IMG/VR virus record: IMGVR_UViG_3300025133_000219
Span: 1 to 44,633 of that record
Strand: one strand, 5' to 3'
DNA length: 44,633 bases
Source: a virus
The notes under the pieces were generated by a model that was given only the letters and a program-made list of their open reading frames with translations, was not told where the DNA came from and searched no databases. Below, in pieces: positions 1 to 8,277 of this stretch (the stretch's first letter is position 1; every line of letters begins with the position of its first letter). Both the position numbers and the translations under genes were made by a program.

Positions 1-3000
1 AAGTCTTCCAGCCGTGGTAGCTGCGGTGGCAGCAGTCTTCTCTCGGAGACCTCCTACGGAGATCTGATCACTGACCGAGATAGTTCCGTCCTTCAGGGCC
101 TTCAGAGCATCCTTCTTGTTCGCAAAACGCTTGCCCGTACGCTTACCTATCTGACTCAGCTGGTAGACCCCGAGCTGCGACTCCTGCCGAGGAATGTGCA
201 TCAGGGCACCACTAGCGGGATTCAACAGATGCTTCGAGGGCATCATGCCCTTAGCCTCTAACACCGCCTCCTGAGTCATGGGAACGAAGATGCCCATCTT
301 GTCGCCGTCGAAATCTGCGTTGTACCCCGCAGTGACTAGCGGGTGGATCTGAATTGCTTTGCCCGAGACGATCTTAGGCTTGAACGCCATGACTCCGTGT
401 CGATGTAGCACGGGATCTCGTTTCATGATCACGGGACGGTTTGCCGCCACCTGCTCCAACGCCTTGTCGGCGATGGCCTTATTCTCTTTGATGGCTTTCT
501 GTGCCTTCAGGGGGGTGTAGCCGAAGCCCTTGACGAGCTCTCGCACTACGAAGGGCTTCATCATCTCCATAGCGGCCTTGCGAGGGATGCCCACCTCATC
601 CAGCCCCATGGACTGCTCGGGGATGATGGTGGATCGCATCGACAAGTCCTGTCGGCGACCGATGATCTTGCTCTGGAAGTAGCCGTACTTGGGCTGCGTA
701 CCCGAGATCGCCTCCATCACTCCTCGACGATGCCGACCCTGCAGGTCAGACCCCGTCAGGGTCAGGGCCCTGAGCCCGTCGTACAGACTCGCCCGCATCG
801 GCTGCCTCATGGACTCGGGGATCCCCTTGTCTGCCTTGAGCTCACGAAGCTTCTTATCCGACAAGGCGATGTCCTTGTACAGGTGGTTGAGATCCTCGGT
901 GTTGAGGTCCCCGTTGTCCATCACGGTGACGGGACGCATGGACGGGGGGAGTACCGGGACTGCCTTAGTGGTGTACGCCTCCGTGGGAGACATCTTCGCG
1001 TCGACTAGGGCCTGGAGGTACCTGACTCGCTTACGAGCCTTGCTCAACTGGTCCTTCCGTGCCGTCTTCAGATCCTTCTTCGCCTGAGCGAGCTCGGTCT
1101 TGGGATCGATCTTCGCCAAAGCATTGACGACGGCAGTGGGGCCCGACGCGTCGCCGATGGTCTTGGTCCCTGCGATCACTCCGTTCAACTGCCCCTGCTT
1201 CAACCCAAGGATGCCGCTGATTGCCTTCTCGAAGGTCGGGTTCGGCAGCGGTTCGGACAGCTCCAGATGTGACCACTTCTTGCCATCAGTACCACCAGTC
1301 AGCTTGTTGTCGAACAAGCCTCCCTTTTCGGGGCGGAGGTCCTTGCCTCGCAGCATCCTACCGCCGTTGGGGAGAGCTCCTGCACTTAGCTCCCGCACCT
1401 GCTTGTCGGTTAGGGGTCGCAAGGTCTGCGTAGACCCGTTCTTGTCTACGTTGACTCCCATCACCTTGAGGTAGCTGGTGAACTTGTCGTAGGTGAAGGG
1501 AATCTGCGGCGGAGGGATGGTCGCCCCCTCCTGCAGACGGGTCCACAGCTCGTCGTTTCGATCCGACTTCAGCGTGGCCATCTCTCTGATGTTGTGTTTG
1601 GCCCCGTGCGAGAGCATCGCGTTCAGGCCCAACGCTCCGATGGACTGCGCCCCTGTACTTGACTTGGGGATCCCGTCCATGGTGTAGGGGTTGCCCGCTC
1701 CACCACCTCGAGGACTCATGCTCTTGCTGACCTTGTGCTTGAGCTTGAAGATGTACTGTTCGCCGTTCAGCACCTTGCCGAGTACGCGGCCTGTACCTGG
1801 GTCTCGAACATCCTCCTGGTCAGACAGGCCGTGAGCCTTCAAATCCCTCATCACCTTCCTGGTGTAATCCGGCTCGCTCGGGTCGAAGTTGTCTACGACG
1901 TACGGCTTGCCTGTCTTCCGAGCGATCTTCCCGGCTGCGGTCTCTAGCACCTGCCCCAAATTGATGCGGCTGGGGATACCTGCCGGGTTCATGGCGACCT
2001 CTAGAGGCTTCCCGTCCGGAAGCACGACCATCTCGTGATCAGGAATGACTGTAGAGATGATCCCCTTGTTGCCGTGACGTCCCACCAGCTTGTCGCCGAC
2101 CTGAGCAGGCTCCTCGGTCTTTACGTGGACCTCTACACCTCGAGAGGTCCGAGCTACCCGAGAGACTGTGCCCTGGTAGCCCTTGTCCCAGACCACCGCC
2201 CGGTTTCGGTGATCCTTGACCATGGACTTCTTCAGGTTCCGAAGCTTCTTCTGCTCGGTGGAGATGTCCTCCCTCTGCAGCTTCGCTACCAGGACGTCCC
2301 CCTCCTCGACTCGAGTACCTGGCTTGATGATCCCCTCATCATCGAGCTTGTCCCACTGCTCCTTGTTCAGGAAGTCCGAAGAGACGTGGGCTCGGAACTT
2401 CTTCTTACTCAGTACCGTCTGCTTGTCGATGCCGGTCTTGGGCCGATACATGTGCTCGGACGTCAGCTTCTTTGCAGCCGTCTCGGAGATGACGATACCG
2501 TCCTCGAAGTTGTAGCCCTTGAAGGGCATGTACCCGACTCGAAGGTTCTTACCTAGCGCGAACTCCCCTCCCTTGGTGAAGTTCGTATCCGCTAGGAGCT
2601 CCCCCTTCTTCACCTTCTGCCCCACCTTGGCGGTTGTGTCCGCCTTGATGAATGCGTCGTCCTGGTTCAAGGGGAAGTCGTTGTAGATCTGAACTTCGTG
2701 AATCTTGCCCTTGGCATCCTTCACGTTGATCGAGTCTTCGTCGATGGAGACCACCGTCCCGTGAACGGGAGACGCGTGAGAGTTGAACGCGCCCATCACC
2801 TTCTCGAAGGTGACGTTCTTGTTCCCTGTCGCCGACTGCACCAAGGGAGCCTCTCGATGCTTCAGTCCTACAGCCTGTTCCTGCATCCGCGAAGCCGTCA
2901 TGGCTCGGTTGCTCTGGTTGTTCTGGAGGAACGGGATCAGGTTCGTCGGCAGGGAGTACATCCCCTTGGTGGAGACCATCACGTGGGTGACGTCTCCGTA

Positions 3001-4431
3001 GGGGCGGGCCTCGATCTCGTTACTCTTGGAGGCTACGGTCACCTCCTTGCCCTTTGGAAGAGGCCTCCCACCCTTCCAGTCCACCTGGTCCGGGAACGCC
3101 ACCACAGCTGCGTCGAACTGGGCAGGGGACAGCTCTTCCAGCTTCCCGGTCTTCCGGTTGTACGCCTTGGTGAAGAGCTCCTTGCCTTTTTTCCTGGCGC
3201 CTAGAGGCAGCTGCAGCGTGATGCCTGTCTTCTCCCCTTCCGGAGTGGGGATGGGATCGATGAACCCCAGGTGACTGGGATTGATCCGGACAGCGTCCTC
3301 TGGCACGGACTGAATGTCCCCAATACCGCCAGGGCCCATGATGGTTGTGCGCATGTGCCCCGAGACGAAGTCCAGCGGGTTCGTCTGCGTGGGCATGGGG
3401 GCTAGAGCTGTAGAGAAGAAGGACTTGAGCGGCTTGTTGAACACTGCGGGGCTCACTACGTCCCGAACACTGTCCTTGACGTCCACCGTCTGCTTGAGTC
3501 TGCGGGTGATGTCCCACGTACCCCTCTTGAGTCGATCTGCCAGGTGATCTTCAGCCGACAGCAGGTCCTTGAAGATCAAAGACTCTCGATCGTCCGCCTT
3601 CACCTTGCCTCTGGCCAGATCCAGCAGCTTGCCAGACGAGCGGAGCATGGCCTCCCCGTTGACCTCCGCGTACTCCTTGCCCAACGTGACCTTCGTGCTG
3701 TCTGGGCGGAGCTTGGCGGTGCCGAAGATCTCTCCTGCTCGTAGCCGGGCTTCTGGCAATGTCTTCGCGGTCTTGCCAGACGTCTTGGCCAGCAGCTTGT
3801 TCAAGCTCTGCAGCTGCTTGGCCTCTCCTCCGTACTGCTTCACGGAGGAGTCGTAGATGTCCTTGCCCCACAACTTCCTGATCTCGGCGTCAGATCTGCC
3901 CAGTGCTTTGAGTACTGGGTACAGCCCGATGTCTCGGGTGCCATCTACCTCGACCTGAAACTTCCGAGTCTTCGGATCGAAGTACGTGTTGAAGCGGGAA
4001 GCCTTCGAGCCTTCCCACCTCTCGAGGTTCCAGTGAGCGTTGAGCTCCCCGGCCTCGTTCTCTCGGTGGTACGCACCTGCCTTGAGACGAAACTGGTTCT
4101 CTATCTGCCTCTCACGGCCGTCCACGATGTACGAGTAGCGCCTCGTGATCTTGGGAATGCGGGCTACTGTGATGACCTGTCGGTCGATCTCCTTGCCCGT
4201 CTTCTTGTCCTTGAGTGAGATCTCTGCCTTGAGCGGGACATCCCAGCTCCGGCCCTTCAACTTCGAGTCCTGCTGCGACTTGATGTCGTCGAGGCTCTTC
4301 GAGTCGTCTACCCAGACCTTGTGCATCTCCAAAGTGCGGTGACTGCCCTCGAAGGGGAAGTGCGAGGAGACGGACTCCACTGCTCGAGTCTTCAAGGATT
4401 CGAACGTGCTCTCGGGATCCAGCTGCGCCAT
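1..4431 (-). CDS. Fused beta-beta' subunit DNA-directed RNA polymerase (partial, 3' end off window)
   Basis: This gene would make a phage-encoded multisubunit-type RNA polymerase catalytic chain. The frame is open from ATG at 4431 to base 1, 1,477 codons without a stop. Residues 1 to about 1000 match beta: GPGG near 366, a PxPTPEGEKTG segment, FEDGIVISE at 642-650 and GDKLVGRHGNKGII around 785. The same frame then continues into beta': RPEKGGLFDNKLTGG near 1038, a GRRQDLSMRS segment, RDPVLHRHGVMAF, and the Mg-binding NADFDGDKM at 1371-1379, whose three Asp chelate catalytic Mg2+. The order is beta then beta', as in bacterial rpoBC. The beta half is shorter than the roughly 1,340 residues of E. 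coli, and the beta' N-terminal zinc domain is missing. Trigger loop and bridge helix must lie off the window. It diverges from 4532. A weak AGG precedes the ATG. The family call is firm; whether alpha, omega or sigma partners exist cannot be seen. Confidence 0.96.
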   Translation of the reverse strand, partial: MAQLDPESTFESLKTRAVESVSSHFPFEGSHRTLEMHKVWVDDSKSLDDIKSQQDSKLKGRSWDVPLKAEISLKDKKTGKEIDRQVITVARIPKITRRYSYIVDGRERQIENQFRLKAGAYHRENEAGELNAHWNLERWEGSKASRFNTYFDPKTRKFQVEVDGTRDIGLYPVLKALGRSDAEIRKLWGKDIYDSSVKQYGGEAKQLQSLNKLLAKTSGKTAKTLPEARLRAGEIFGTAKLRPDSTKVTLGKEYAEVNGEAMLRSSGKLLDLARGKVKADDRESLIFKDLLSAEDHLADRLKRGTWDITRRLKQTVDVKDSVRDVVSPAVFNKPLKSFFSTALAPMPTQTNPLDFVSGHMRTTIMGPGGIGDIQSVPEDAVRINPSHLGFIDPIPTPEGEKTGITLQLPLGARKKGKELFTKAYNRKTGKLEELSPAQFDAAVVAFPDQVDWKGGRPLPKGKEVTVASKSNEIEARPYGDVTHVMVSTKGMYSLPTNLIPFLQNNQSNRAMTASRMQEQAVGLKHREAPLVQSATGNKNVTFEKVMGAFNSHASPVHGTVVSIDEDSINVKDAKGKIHEVQIYNDFPLNQDDAFIKADTTAKVGQKVKKGELLADTNFTKGGEFALGKNLRVGYMPFKGYNFEDGIVISETAAKKLTSEHMYRPKTGIDKQTVLSKKKFRAHVSSDFLNKEQWDKLDDEGIIKPGTRVEEGDVLVAKLQREDISTEQKKLRNLKKSMVKDHRNRAVVWDKGYQGTVSRVARTSRGVEVHVKTEEPAQVGDKLVGRHGNKGIISTVIPDHEMVVLPDGKPLEVAMNPAGIPSRINLGQVLETAAGKIARKTGKPYVVDNFDPSEPDYTRKVMRDLKAHGLSDQEDVRDPGTGRVLGKVLNGEQYIFKLKHKVSKSMSPRGGGAGNPYTMDGIPKSSTGAQSIGALGLNAMLSHGAKHNIREMATLKSDRNDELWTRLQEGATIPPPQIPFTYDKFTSYLKVMGVNVDKNGSTQTLRPLTDKQVRELSAGALPNGGRMLRGKDLRPEKGGLFDNKLTGGTDGKKWSHLELSEPLPNPTFEKAISGILGLKQGQLNGVIAGTKTIGDASGPTAVVNALAKIDPKTELAQAKKDLKTARKDQLSKARKRVRYLQALVDAKMSPTEAYTTKAVPVLPPSMRPVTVMDNGDLNTEDLNHLYKDIALSDKKLRELKADKGIPESMRQPMRASLYDGLRALTLTGSDLQGRHRRGVMEAISGTQPKYGYFQSKIIGRRQDLSMRSTIIPEQSMGLDEVGIPRKAAMEMMKPFVVRELVKGFGYTPLKAQKAIKENKAIADKALEQVAANRPVIMKRDPVLHRHGVMAFKPKIVSGKAIQIHPLVTAGYNADFDGDKMGIFVPMTQEAVLEAKGMMPSKHLLNPASGALMHIPRQESQLGVYQLSQIGKRTGKRFANKKDALKALKDGTISVSDQISVGGLREKTAATAATTAGRL

Positions 4432-4531
4432 GGGGGTAATCCTAGCTCTGTCTCACCGCTAATGGGCTGTCGTGGCCCGGTGACAATGTGCCTGCACTTG
4501 GAGAGATAAGGGAAGTAGAAAGGAAGTAACC
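4432..4531. promoter_or_regulatory. Divergent intergenic region, probable promoters
   Basis: This 100-base gap separates the minus-strand RNA polymerase gene from a plus-strand cluster of small genes, so at least one promoter in each direction is expected. On the plus strand a GATAAG-like hexamer near 4505 lies downstream of GTGACA near 4481, but the spacing of about 19 is long for a sigma70 promoter. AAGGAAG at 4520-4526 is the Shine-Dalgarno of the next gene. No convincing phage-specific promoter motif could be confirmed. Confidence 0.4.
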
Positions 4532-4651
4532 ATGCCTGATGACAAGACCGAGACCTCCGCTTCCCAGTTCAGCTCCGCCATCGAGGAGGCCATCTACGGC
4601 TCCTCGACGGAGGAGGAGAAGAAGGAGCAGAAGGAAGAAGAGAAGGAGTAA
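4532..4651 (+). CDS. Small acidic Glu/Lys-tailed protein, unknown
   Basis: A 39-residue protein starting MPDDKTETSASQFSS and ending in a highly charged Glu/Lys tail. The start is supported by AAGGAAG five bases before ATG. It is the first gene of a tightly packed group of four, and the next ribosome binding site (AGAAGGAG) lies within its own last codons, which suggests translational coupling. No domain is recognised. Its tail composition suggests a disordered or coiled segment. It is short enough to be doubtful alone, but the strong ribosome binding site and the coupled neighbour support it. Confidence 0.6.
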   Translation: MPDDKTETSASQFSSAIEEAIYGSSTEEEKKEQKEEEKE

Positions 4652-4653
4652 TC

Positions 4654-4764
4654 ATGCCGCTGATTTTCGGAGCCGGCGTCGCCCTCGGTCTCGTGCTCTA
4701 TGCACGAGACCAGTGCTGGTTCGGCATGGCTCGAACCGCGAAGCACTTGAAGAAGGATGAGTGA
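4654..4764 (+). CDS. Small single-span membrane protein candidate
   Basis: A 36-residue protein. Residues 2-16 are hydrophobic (PLIFGAGVALGLVLY), followed by a positively charged C-terminus with several Lys and Arg. This fits a single membrane segment with the basic end in the cytoplasm. AGAAGGAG lies five bases upstream of ATG, overlapping the end of the preceding gene. Its stop overlaps the start of the next gene. Small inner-membrane proteins in phage early regions can act in lysis timing or host interference, but nothing here shows which, so function is unknown. Confidence 0.6.
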   Translation: MPLIFGAGVALGLVLYARDQCWFGMARTAKHLKKDE

Positions 4765-5116
4765 CGATCCCCGTCTAGCGTATTGCCCGCTCCTCGTCCT
4801 GGCTTCCGAGCCGGGGCGTAGGAGCGGGCGGTGCCCGGATCCCCGAGATTGCTCTTCTTGCATTTACTTCCAGGAGGTCCTTGGGGATCTGGGGGTACTG
4901 GAGGAGGTCCTCTGGATCTGTCCTCGTTGCTTACCTACCGGTCGGCAAGCTAGCGGCTTCACGCTCCTGGGGCACTACTCAGAAGAAGAGTGCGCTGGGT
5001 GCGAGGGGATCAACAGTCTGTGCCAGGCCTGCGTAGAACCAGAGGCATTGTCCCAGAAACAGTGGAGGCACCTCGTAACCCACACAGCCTCGGAGATGTT
5101 CGAGAAGGAGGACTAG
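4757..5116 (+). CDS. Cysteine-rich zinc-binding-type protein, unknown
   Basis: A 119-residue protein with ten cysteines, mostly in pairs: C10, C26, C32/C35, C55/C58 (CPRC), C79/C82 (CAGC) and C89/C92 (CQAC). The spacing suggests two or more zinc knuckles. The start ATG overlaps the end of the preceding gene by eight bases, with AAGAAGG directly before it. The stop TAG shares its last base with the GTG of the next gene, so the cluster is translationally coupled. No enzyme family is recognised. A nucleic-acid or protein-binding role is inference from the cysteine pattern only. Confidence 0.75.
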   Translation: MSDDPRLAYCPLLVLASEPGRRSGRCPDPRDCSSCIYFQEVLGDLGVLEEVLWICPRCLPTGRQASGFTLLGHYSEEECAGCEGINSLCQACVEPEALSQKQWRHLVTHTASEMFEKED

Positions 5117-5457
5117 TGTACTGCGTCTACTGCCAGGAGGAGTTCACATGGGGAGAGGATGCGGTCGAAATCCGCCCAGGAAGGGTAGAGGTGAGCTCCC
5201 GAAGCCTGGGCCCTGCCTTCATCGCCGACGAGCCTGACGCAGAGCTCATCCATGTGGGCTGTATCGCCCACCACTTTCTACCCGATGAGGAAGGGGAGCT
5301 TCGAGAAGCTCTACGAGACGAGAAGATCGACGGAGTGGGGGAGCTGTTCCAGGAGTACCTGGACAAGGACGTCATCCCCCGTATCGAGGAGCCGGAAGCT
5401 CCGACACAGCCGGCACCTAGAGGGGGGCGGAATCGCTTTCGCACACGTCGGAGGTAA
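5116..5457 (+). CDS. Small CxxC...HxxC zinc-finger-like protein
   Basis: A 113-residue protein. The N-terminus carries C3-x2-C6 and, after about 40 residues, H46-x2-C49, a plausible single zinc site. The middle is acidic and helical (EELREALRDEKIDGVGELFQEY region) and the C-terminus is basic (RTRRR). I chose GTG at 5116 rather than an upstream ATG because GAAGGAGG lies five bases before it and it overlaps the preceding stop by one base. It is the last gene before a strong hairpin at 5462-5486. No named family; a small DNA- or protein-binding regulator is possible. Confidence 0.75.
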   Translation: MYCVYCQEEFTWGEDAVEIRPGRVEVSSRSLGPAFIADEPDAELIHVGCIAHHFLPDEEGELREALRDEKIDGVGELFQEYLDKDVIPRIEEPEAPTQPAPRGGRNRFRTRRR

Positions 5458-5460
5458 CTG

Positions 5461-5487
5461 GTCGGCACACGGGCTCCGTGTGCCGAT
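5461..5487. terminator. Bidirectional hairpin terminator between convergent genes
   Basis: A perfect 11-base-pair stem (TCGGCACACGG paired with CCGTGTGCCGA) closes a three-base GCT loop at 5462-5486. It lies four bases after the stop of the plus-strand gene at 5457 and before the minus-strand portal gene ends at 5560. There is no clean T-tract, only a pyrimidine-rich stretch to the right, so termination efficiency is uncertain. The rest of the 5458-5559 gap holds nothing else I can support. Confidence 0.65.
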
Positions 5488-5559
5488 CTACCTTCCCCTT
5501 CTGTTCTTATCTATCCCGTCCAGCATCTCCTGAAAGGAGTCAGCATTGCTCCTGTGGTA

Positions 5560-7551
5560 TCACACGATCGCCGAGCCTATGTCTCTCCTGGGCGGCTTCG
5601 CGCTCGGGAGAGGCGACTGGTTCGGGTCCAAGGGGTCTCTCTTGCCTCCCTTGGACTGCATGATCTGAAGCACCAGGTTCAGGAAGTTGGGCTGCTCCAT
5701 CTTCATCTTCTGCATCCACGCGTAGGCCGTCTTGGGGTCCTGCTTCAAGAGGTCGTCGAGCATCTTCGACACTCTCTTAGCTACGTACAACACGTTCATG
5801 CTCTGACCACCCGCTCCGCTAGCCTGGTTGATCGGAGACTGGGCCTCCTGCGGGACGCCCTCTGCTGGCGCCTGTCCTGCGTTCTCTGGGTTGATGCTGC
5901 CTCCCGAAGACGGAAGTGCTCCGGCTGCCTCAGGCGGCGGCTGGCGAGCCTCGGCGCCCGGTGTAGCCCCGCCCAGCATGTCCTGACTTGCGGCCTGCAT
6001 GTACCGCTGTGAAACCTGCTGAGCCTCTGCCTGAGCAATGGCGGACGCAACCTGCATCCGTCGCTGATCGTCGGAAGTCCTCCTGCCCTCGCCACGCTTG
6101 AGCCTCTGCTCTGCTTCGTAGTTCTCTCCCAGCTCTCGGAGCAGGGTGTGATCAGAGACCTTGCCACCCTGGTTCATCTGGAAGTAGATCATCGTCCGCT
6201 GCAGGTCGTCGGCCATCTTGAAGCGCTTGAACTTCTTATCGACCTTCGGCCAGCCCATGAAGGCGCCGATGCTGTCGAACACCCAGTTCGTCAGCCCCTG
6301 CGTCTCCGTGCGGTAGTTGATGAACTCGTTCTCGAGGTTCCGCATCGACACGTTGGTGCCGCTGTACGACATCCCGCCGAAGATGAACTCCTGTGGGGCA
6401 TGCATGCCTGCGATGATCTGCTCTGCCCAAACCCGATGCTCCTGGTGGAGCACCATGGCTCGGCCCTGCCCACCAATGACCTGGTGCCCCACGGGCATGG
6501 GGAGGATGGGCATGTAGTTGGGATCACGCCTCCACCGCTCGATCTCCTCTTCCATGGTGTTCTTCCACCCCTGGAGAGGCACCGTGGTGTAGGGATCAGA
6601 GGTGCCGGACCCGGCCTGCGGGAAGAGGACTCTCAGGGGCACGATATGCTCCCTGGCGATCATCTCCTGGCCCTTCTTGAGCACCTGCAGGTAGTACGAG
6701 TCCTTGAGCACTGGGAGGATGCGAGGCATCCCCCACCCCTGGTCCTTACCCGCTAGAGTCGGACGCTTGAGGTGGAACACCTGTCCAGGCGAGAACTTGA
6801 GGGCCAGCTTCTTCTTGGCGGCCTTCAAGAAGATCGAGGGGATCCTCTCGATGACGTGCGGCTTGCCTACCAGTAGCTGCCCTCGAGTACGAGCACTCAT
6901 CTGATAGAAGTACTGGGTGTCTCCGGTCTCCTCGTTGTACTGGATGGAGATCCTCTCCGGATCCCACCGGATCAACCGGATCTGGTGAGGGGAGCGGAGA
7001 GCGATGTCCTTTTGCTTAGCCTTCCCTCGAGAGTTGCACTTCGGGCACTTGAGCACGAAGCCCATGTCCCGCCACTGGTAGAACTTCCTCAGCTGCTTGA
7101 CGGGCTCACTGTGCTTGCAGTTGCCGCAGATCAGGTACTTGACGAAGGGGTAGTGGATCGAGACGAAGGCGTTGCCGTAGCACTGGTAGTCCAGCCCCGC
7201 CTCTACAAGGAACTGGCGGTACCCCAGGATGTCATCCTTGAGGTGAGCGTACTTGTCCTCTACTGCCGCGTGCTCGCTGGTGAACACCAGGTCGGTGATC
7301 GGGTACGACGCCATCTTGTAGCAGACGGCGTTCACCAGGGGATTCGTGAGGAAGTAGTACCGGCAGTACTTGAAGAGCTTCTTCATCGTGGCGGGCAAGT
7401 ACGTATGCGCGCCGTCGAAGAAGGGGTTGGGGTAGGCCACGCCTCCCCGACCACTGGTGTTCATCCGGAGATCGCCGAAGCCCCCAGACCCCCCAGAGCC
7501 TAGACCATCGGTGATCCCTCCCGGGAAACTGCCGAAGTCGAAACCGGCCAT
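5560..7551 (-). CDS. Phage portal protein with internal zinc knuckle
   Basis: A 663-residue protein forming the dodecameric DNA gate at the capsid vertex. Recognisable features are a Gly-rich N-terminus, an aromatic core helix region (residues 55-80), a middle domain with a GKDQGWGMPRILPVL segment, a long helix rich in Ile/Met/His around REHIVPLRVL, a clip/stem region, and a Gln/Ala-rich then Pro/Gly-rich C-terminal tail. Two CxxC pairs (C142/C145 and C169/C172) form a zinc-knuckle insertion not usual in portal proteins. It lies directly downstream of 7552-8277, with start and stop abutting, in a minus-strand virion block. Terminase and major capsid genes are not in the window. The portal call rests on overall pattern recognition rather than a catalytic motif. 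Confidence 0.82.
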   Translation of the reverse strand: MAGFDFGSFPGGITDGLGSGGSGGFGDLRMNTSGRGGVAYPNPFFDGAHTYLPATMKKLFKYCRYYFLTNPLVNAVCYKMASYPITDLVFTSEHAAVEDKYAHLKDDILGYRQFLVEAGLDYQCYGNAFVSIHYPFVKYLICGNCKHSEPVKQLRKFYQWRDMGFVLKCPKCNSRGKAKQKDIALRSPHQIRLIRWDPERISIQYNEETGDTQYFYQMSARTRGQLLVGKPHVIERIPSIFLKAAKKKLALKFSPGQVFHLKRPTLAGKDQGWGMPRILPVLKDSYYLQVLKKGQEMIAREHIVPLRVLFPQAGSGTSDPYTTVPLQGWKNTMEEEIERWRRDPNYMPILPMPVGHQVIGGQGRAMVLHQEHRVWAEQIIAGMHAPQEFIFGGMSYSGTNVSMRNLENEFINYRTETQGLTNWVFDSIGAFMGWPKVDKKFKRFKMADDLQRTMIYFQMNQGGKVSDHTLLRELGENYEAEQRLKRGEGRRTSDDQRRMQVASAIAQAEAQQVSQRYMQAASQDMLGGATPGAEARQPPPEAAGALPSSGGSINPENAGQAPAEGVPQEAQSPINQASGAGGQSMNVLYVAKRVSKMLDDLLKQDPKTAYAWMQKMKMEQPNFLNLVLQIMQSKGGKRDPLDPNQSPLPSAKPPRRDIGSAIV

Positions 7552-8277
7552 CTAGTGCTCGTCTCGGTAGTAGGCCTGCCTGAACGCCATCTTGGCCGTA
7601 GCGGCAGCCGGACGAGGACGCCCTGTGATCAGGCGGCCCGCCCCATCAACTACCTTGCCGACTCCGCCGCCAACTGCGCCTAGTGCTGCTCCAGATACCA
7701 TGGACGAGATCATGCCTCCCCGCATACCTCCGATGAATCCCGCACCGCTGCCAATGGCCTTGCCCCACCGCTCCGCTCTACCAGCGTTGGGCTGTGTGGG
7801 ATCGGGCCCCTTCTTAGCGGCACCGTGAAGACCAAGTCCCGTGAAGCCTGCGGTCAGGGCCTTGGTGCCCGCGCCTGCCCCCACTTCCACGGGTACGCCG
7901 CCCACCATCTTGCCGTTCACCATCTTGCCGCCGACCATCTTGTACTGACCCGCCGACTGCCAGCCCTTTCGGAGCTCTCTGCCTCCGGTACGCGGATCCA
8001 GGGTCCTGCCGGCGCTGCGGAGACCTTGACCAACTCGATGAAGCGCTCCACCGGGAGTCCACCATCTGCCACCGTGCTGCAAGAGCTCCTTGCCGGGACC
8101 TTCAGCAGCTCGCAGGAACTGACCTGCCTCGTCAGTACCCTTTGCTCCGACCGTCCACCCCTTGTCCAGCATCCGGCGGGTCGTGCCCGTAGCTCTATTG
8201 ATCGCGGACCACAGCCGAGCCTCCTTCTGGAGCTCGAATGCTTCTGCCGAGAACGCTTCGTAGACGAGAGGGTTCAC
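7552..8277 (-). CDS. Gly/Ala-rich virion-type protein, possible ejection protein
   Basis: A 241-residue protein of unknown family. The N-terminal 60 residues are helical and mixed (FELQKEARLW). The centre contains three near-copies of a KMVGG/KMVNG unit, seen in DNA as repeated ccatcttgccg around 7900-7945. The last third is a long glycine-zipper segment (GAGFIGGMRGG and SGAALGAVGGGVG), which could insert in membranes. The start is GTG at 8277, overlapping the upstream stop in a GTGA arrangement. Directly upstream of the portal gene and similar in style to 9156-11975, it may be an internal head or ejected protein. That role is inference. Confidence 0.7.
   Translation of the reverse strand: MNPLVYEAFSAEAFELQKEARLWSAINRATGTTRRMLDKGWTVGAKGTDEAGQFLRAAEGPGKELLQHGGRWWTPGGALHRVGQGLRSAGRTLDPRTGGRELRKGWQSAGQYKMVGGKMVNGKMVGGVPVEVGAGAGTKALTAGFTGLGLHGAAKKGPDPTQPNAGRAERWGKAIGSGAGFIGGMRGGMISSMVSGAALGAVGGGVGKVVDGAGRLITGRPRPAAATAKMAFRQAYYRDEH

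Noticed and set aside
2035-2556. Plus-strand frames over the RNA polymerase gene
   Set aside because: The minus frame carries conserved polymerase motifs without a stop, so these are shadows.
7900-7945. Short tandem repeat as a regulatory or CRISPR-like array
   Set aside because: The three near-copies are in frame and encode KMVGG-type units of a protein; there are no spacers.
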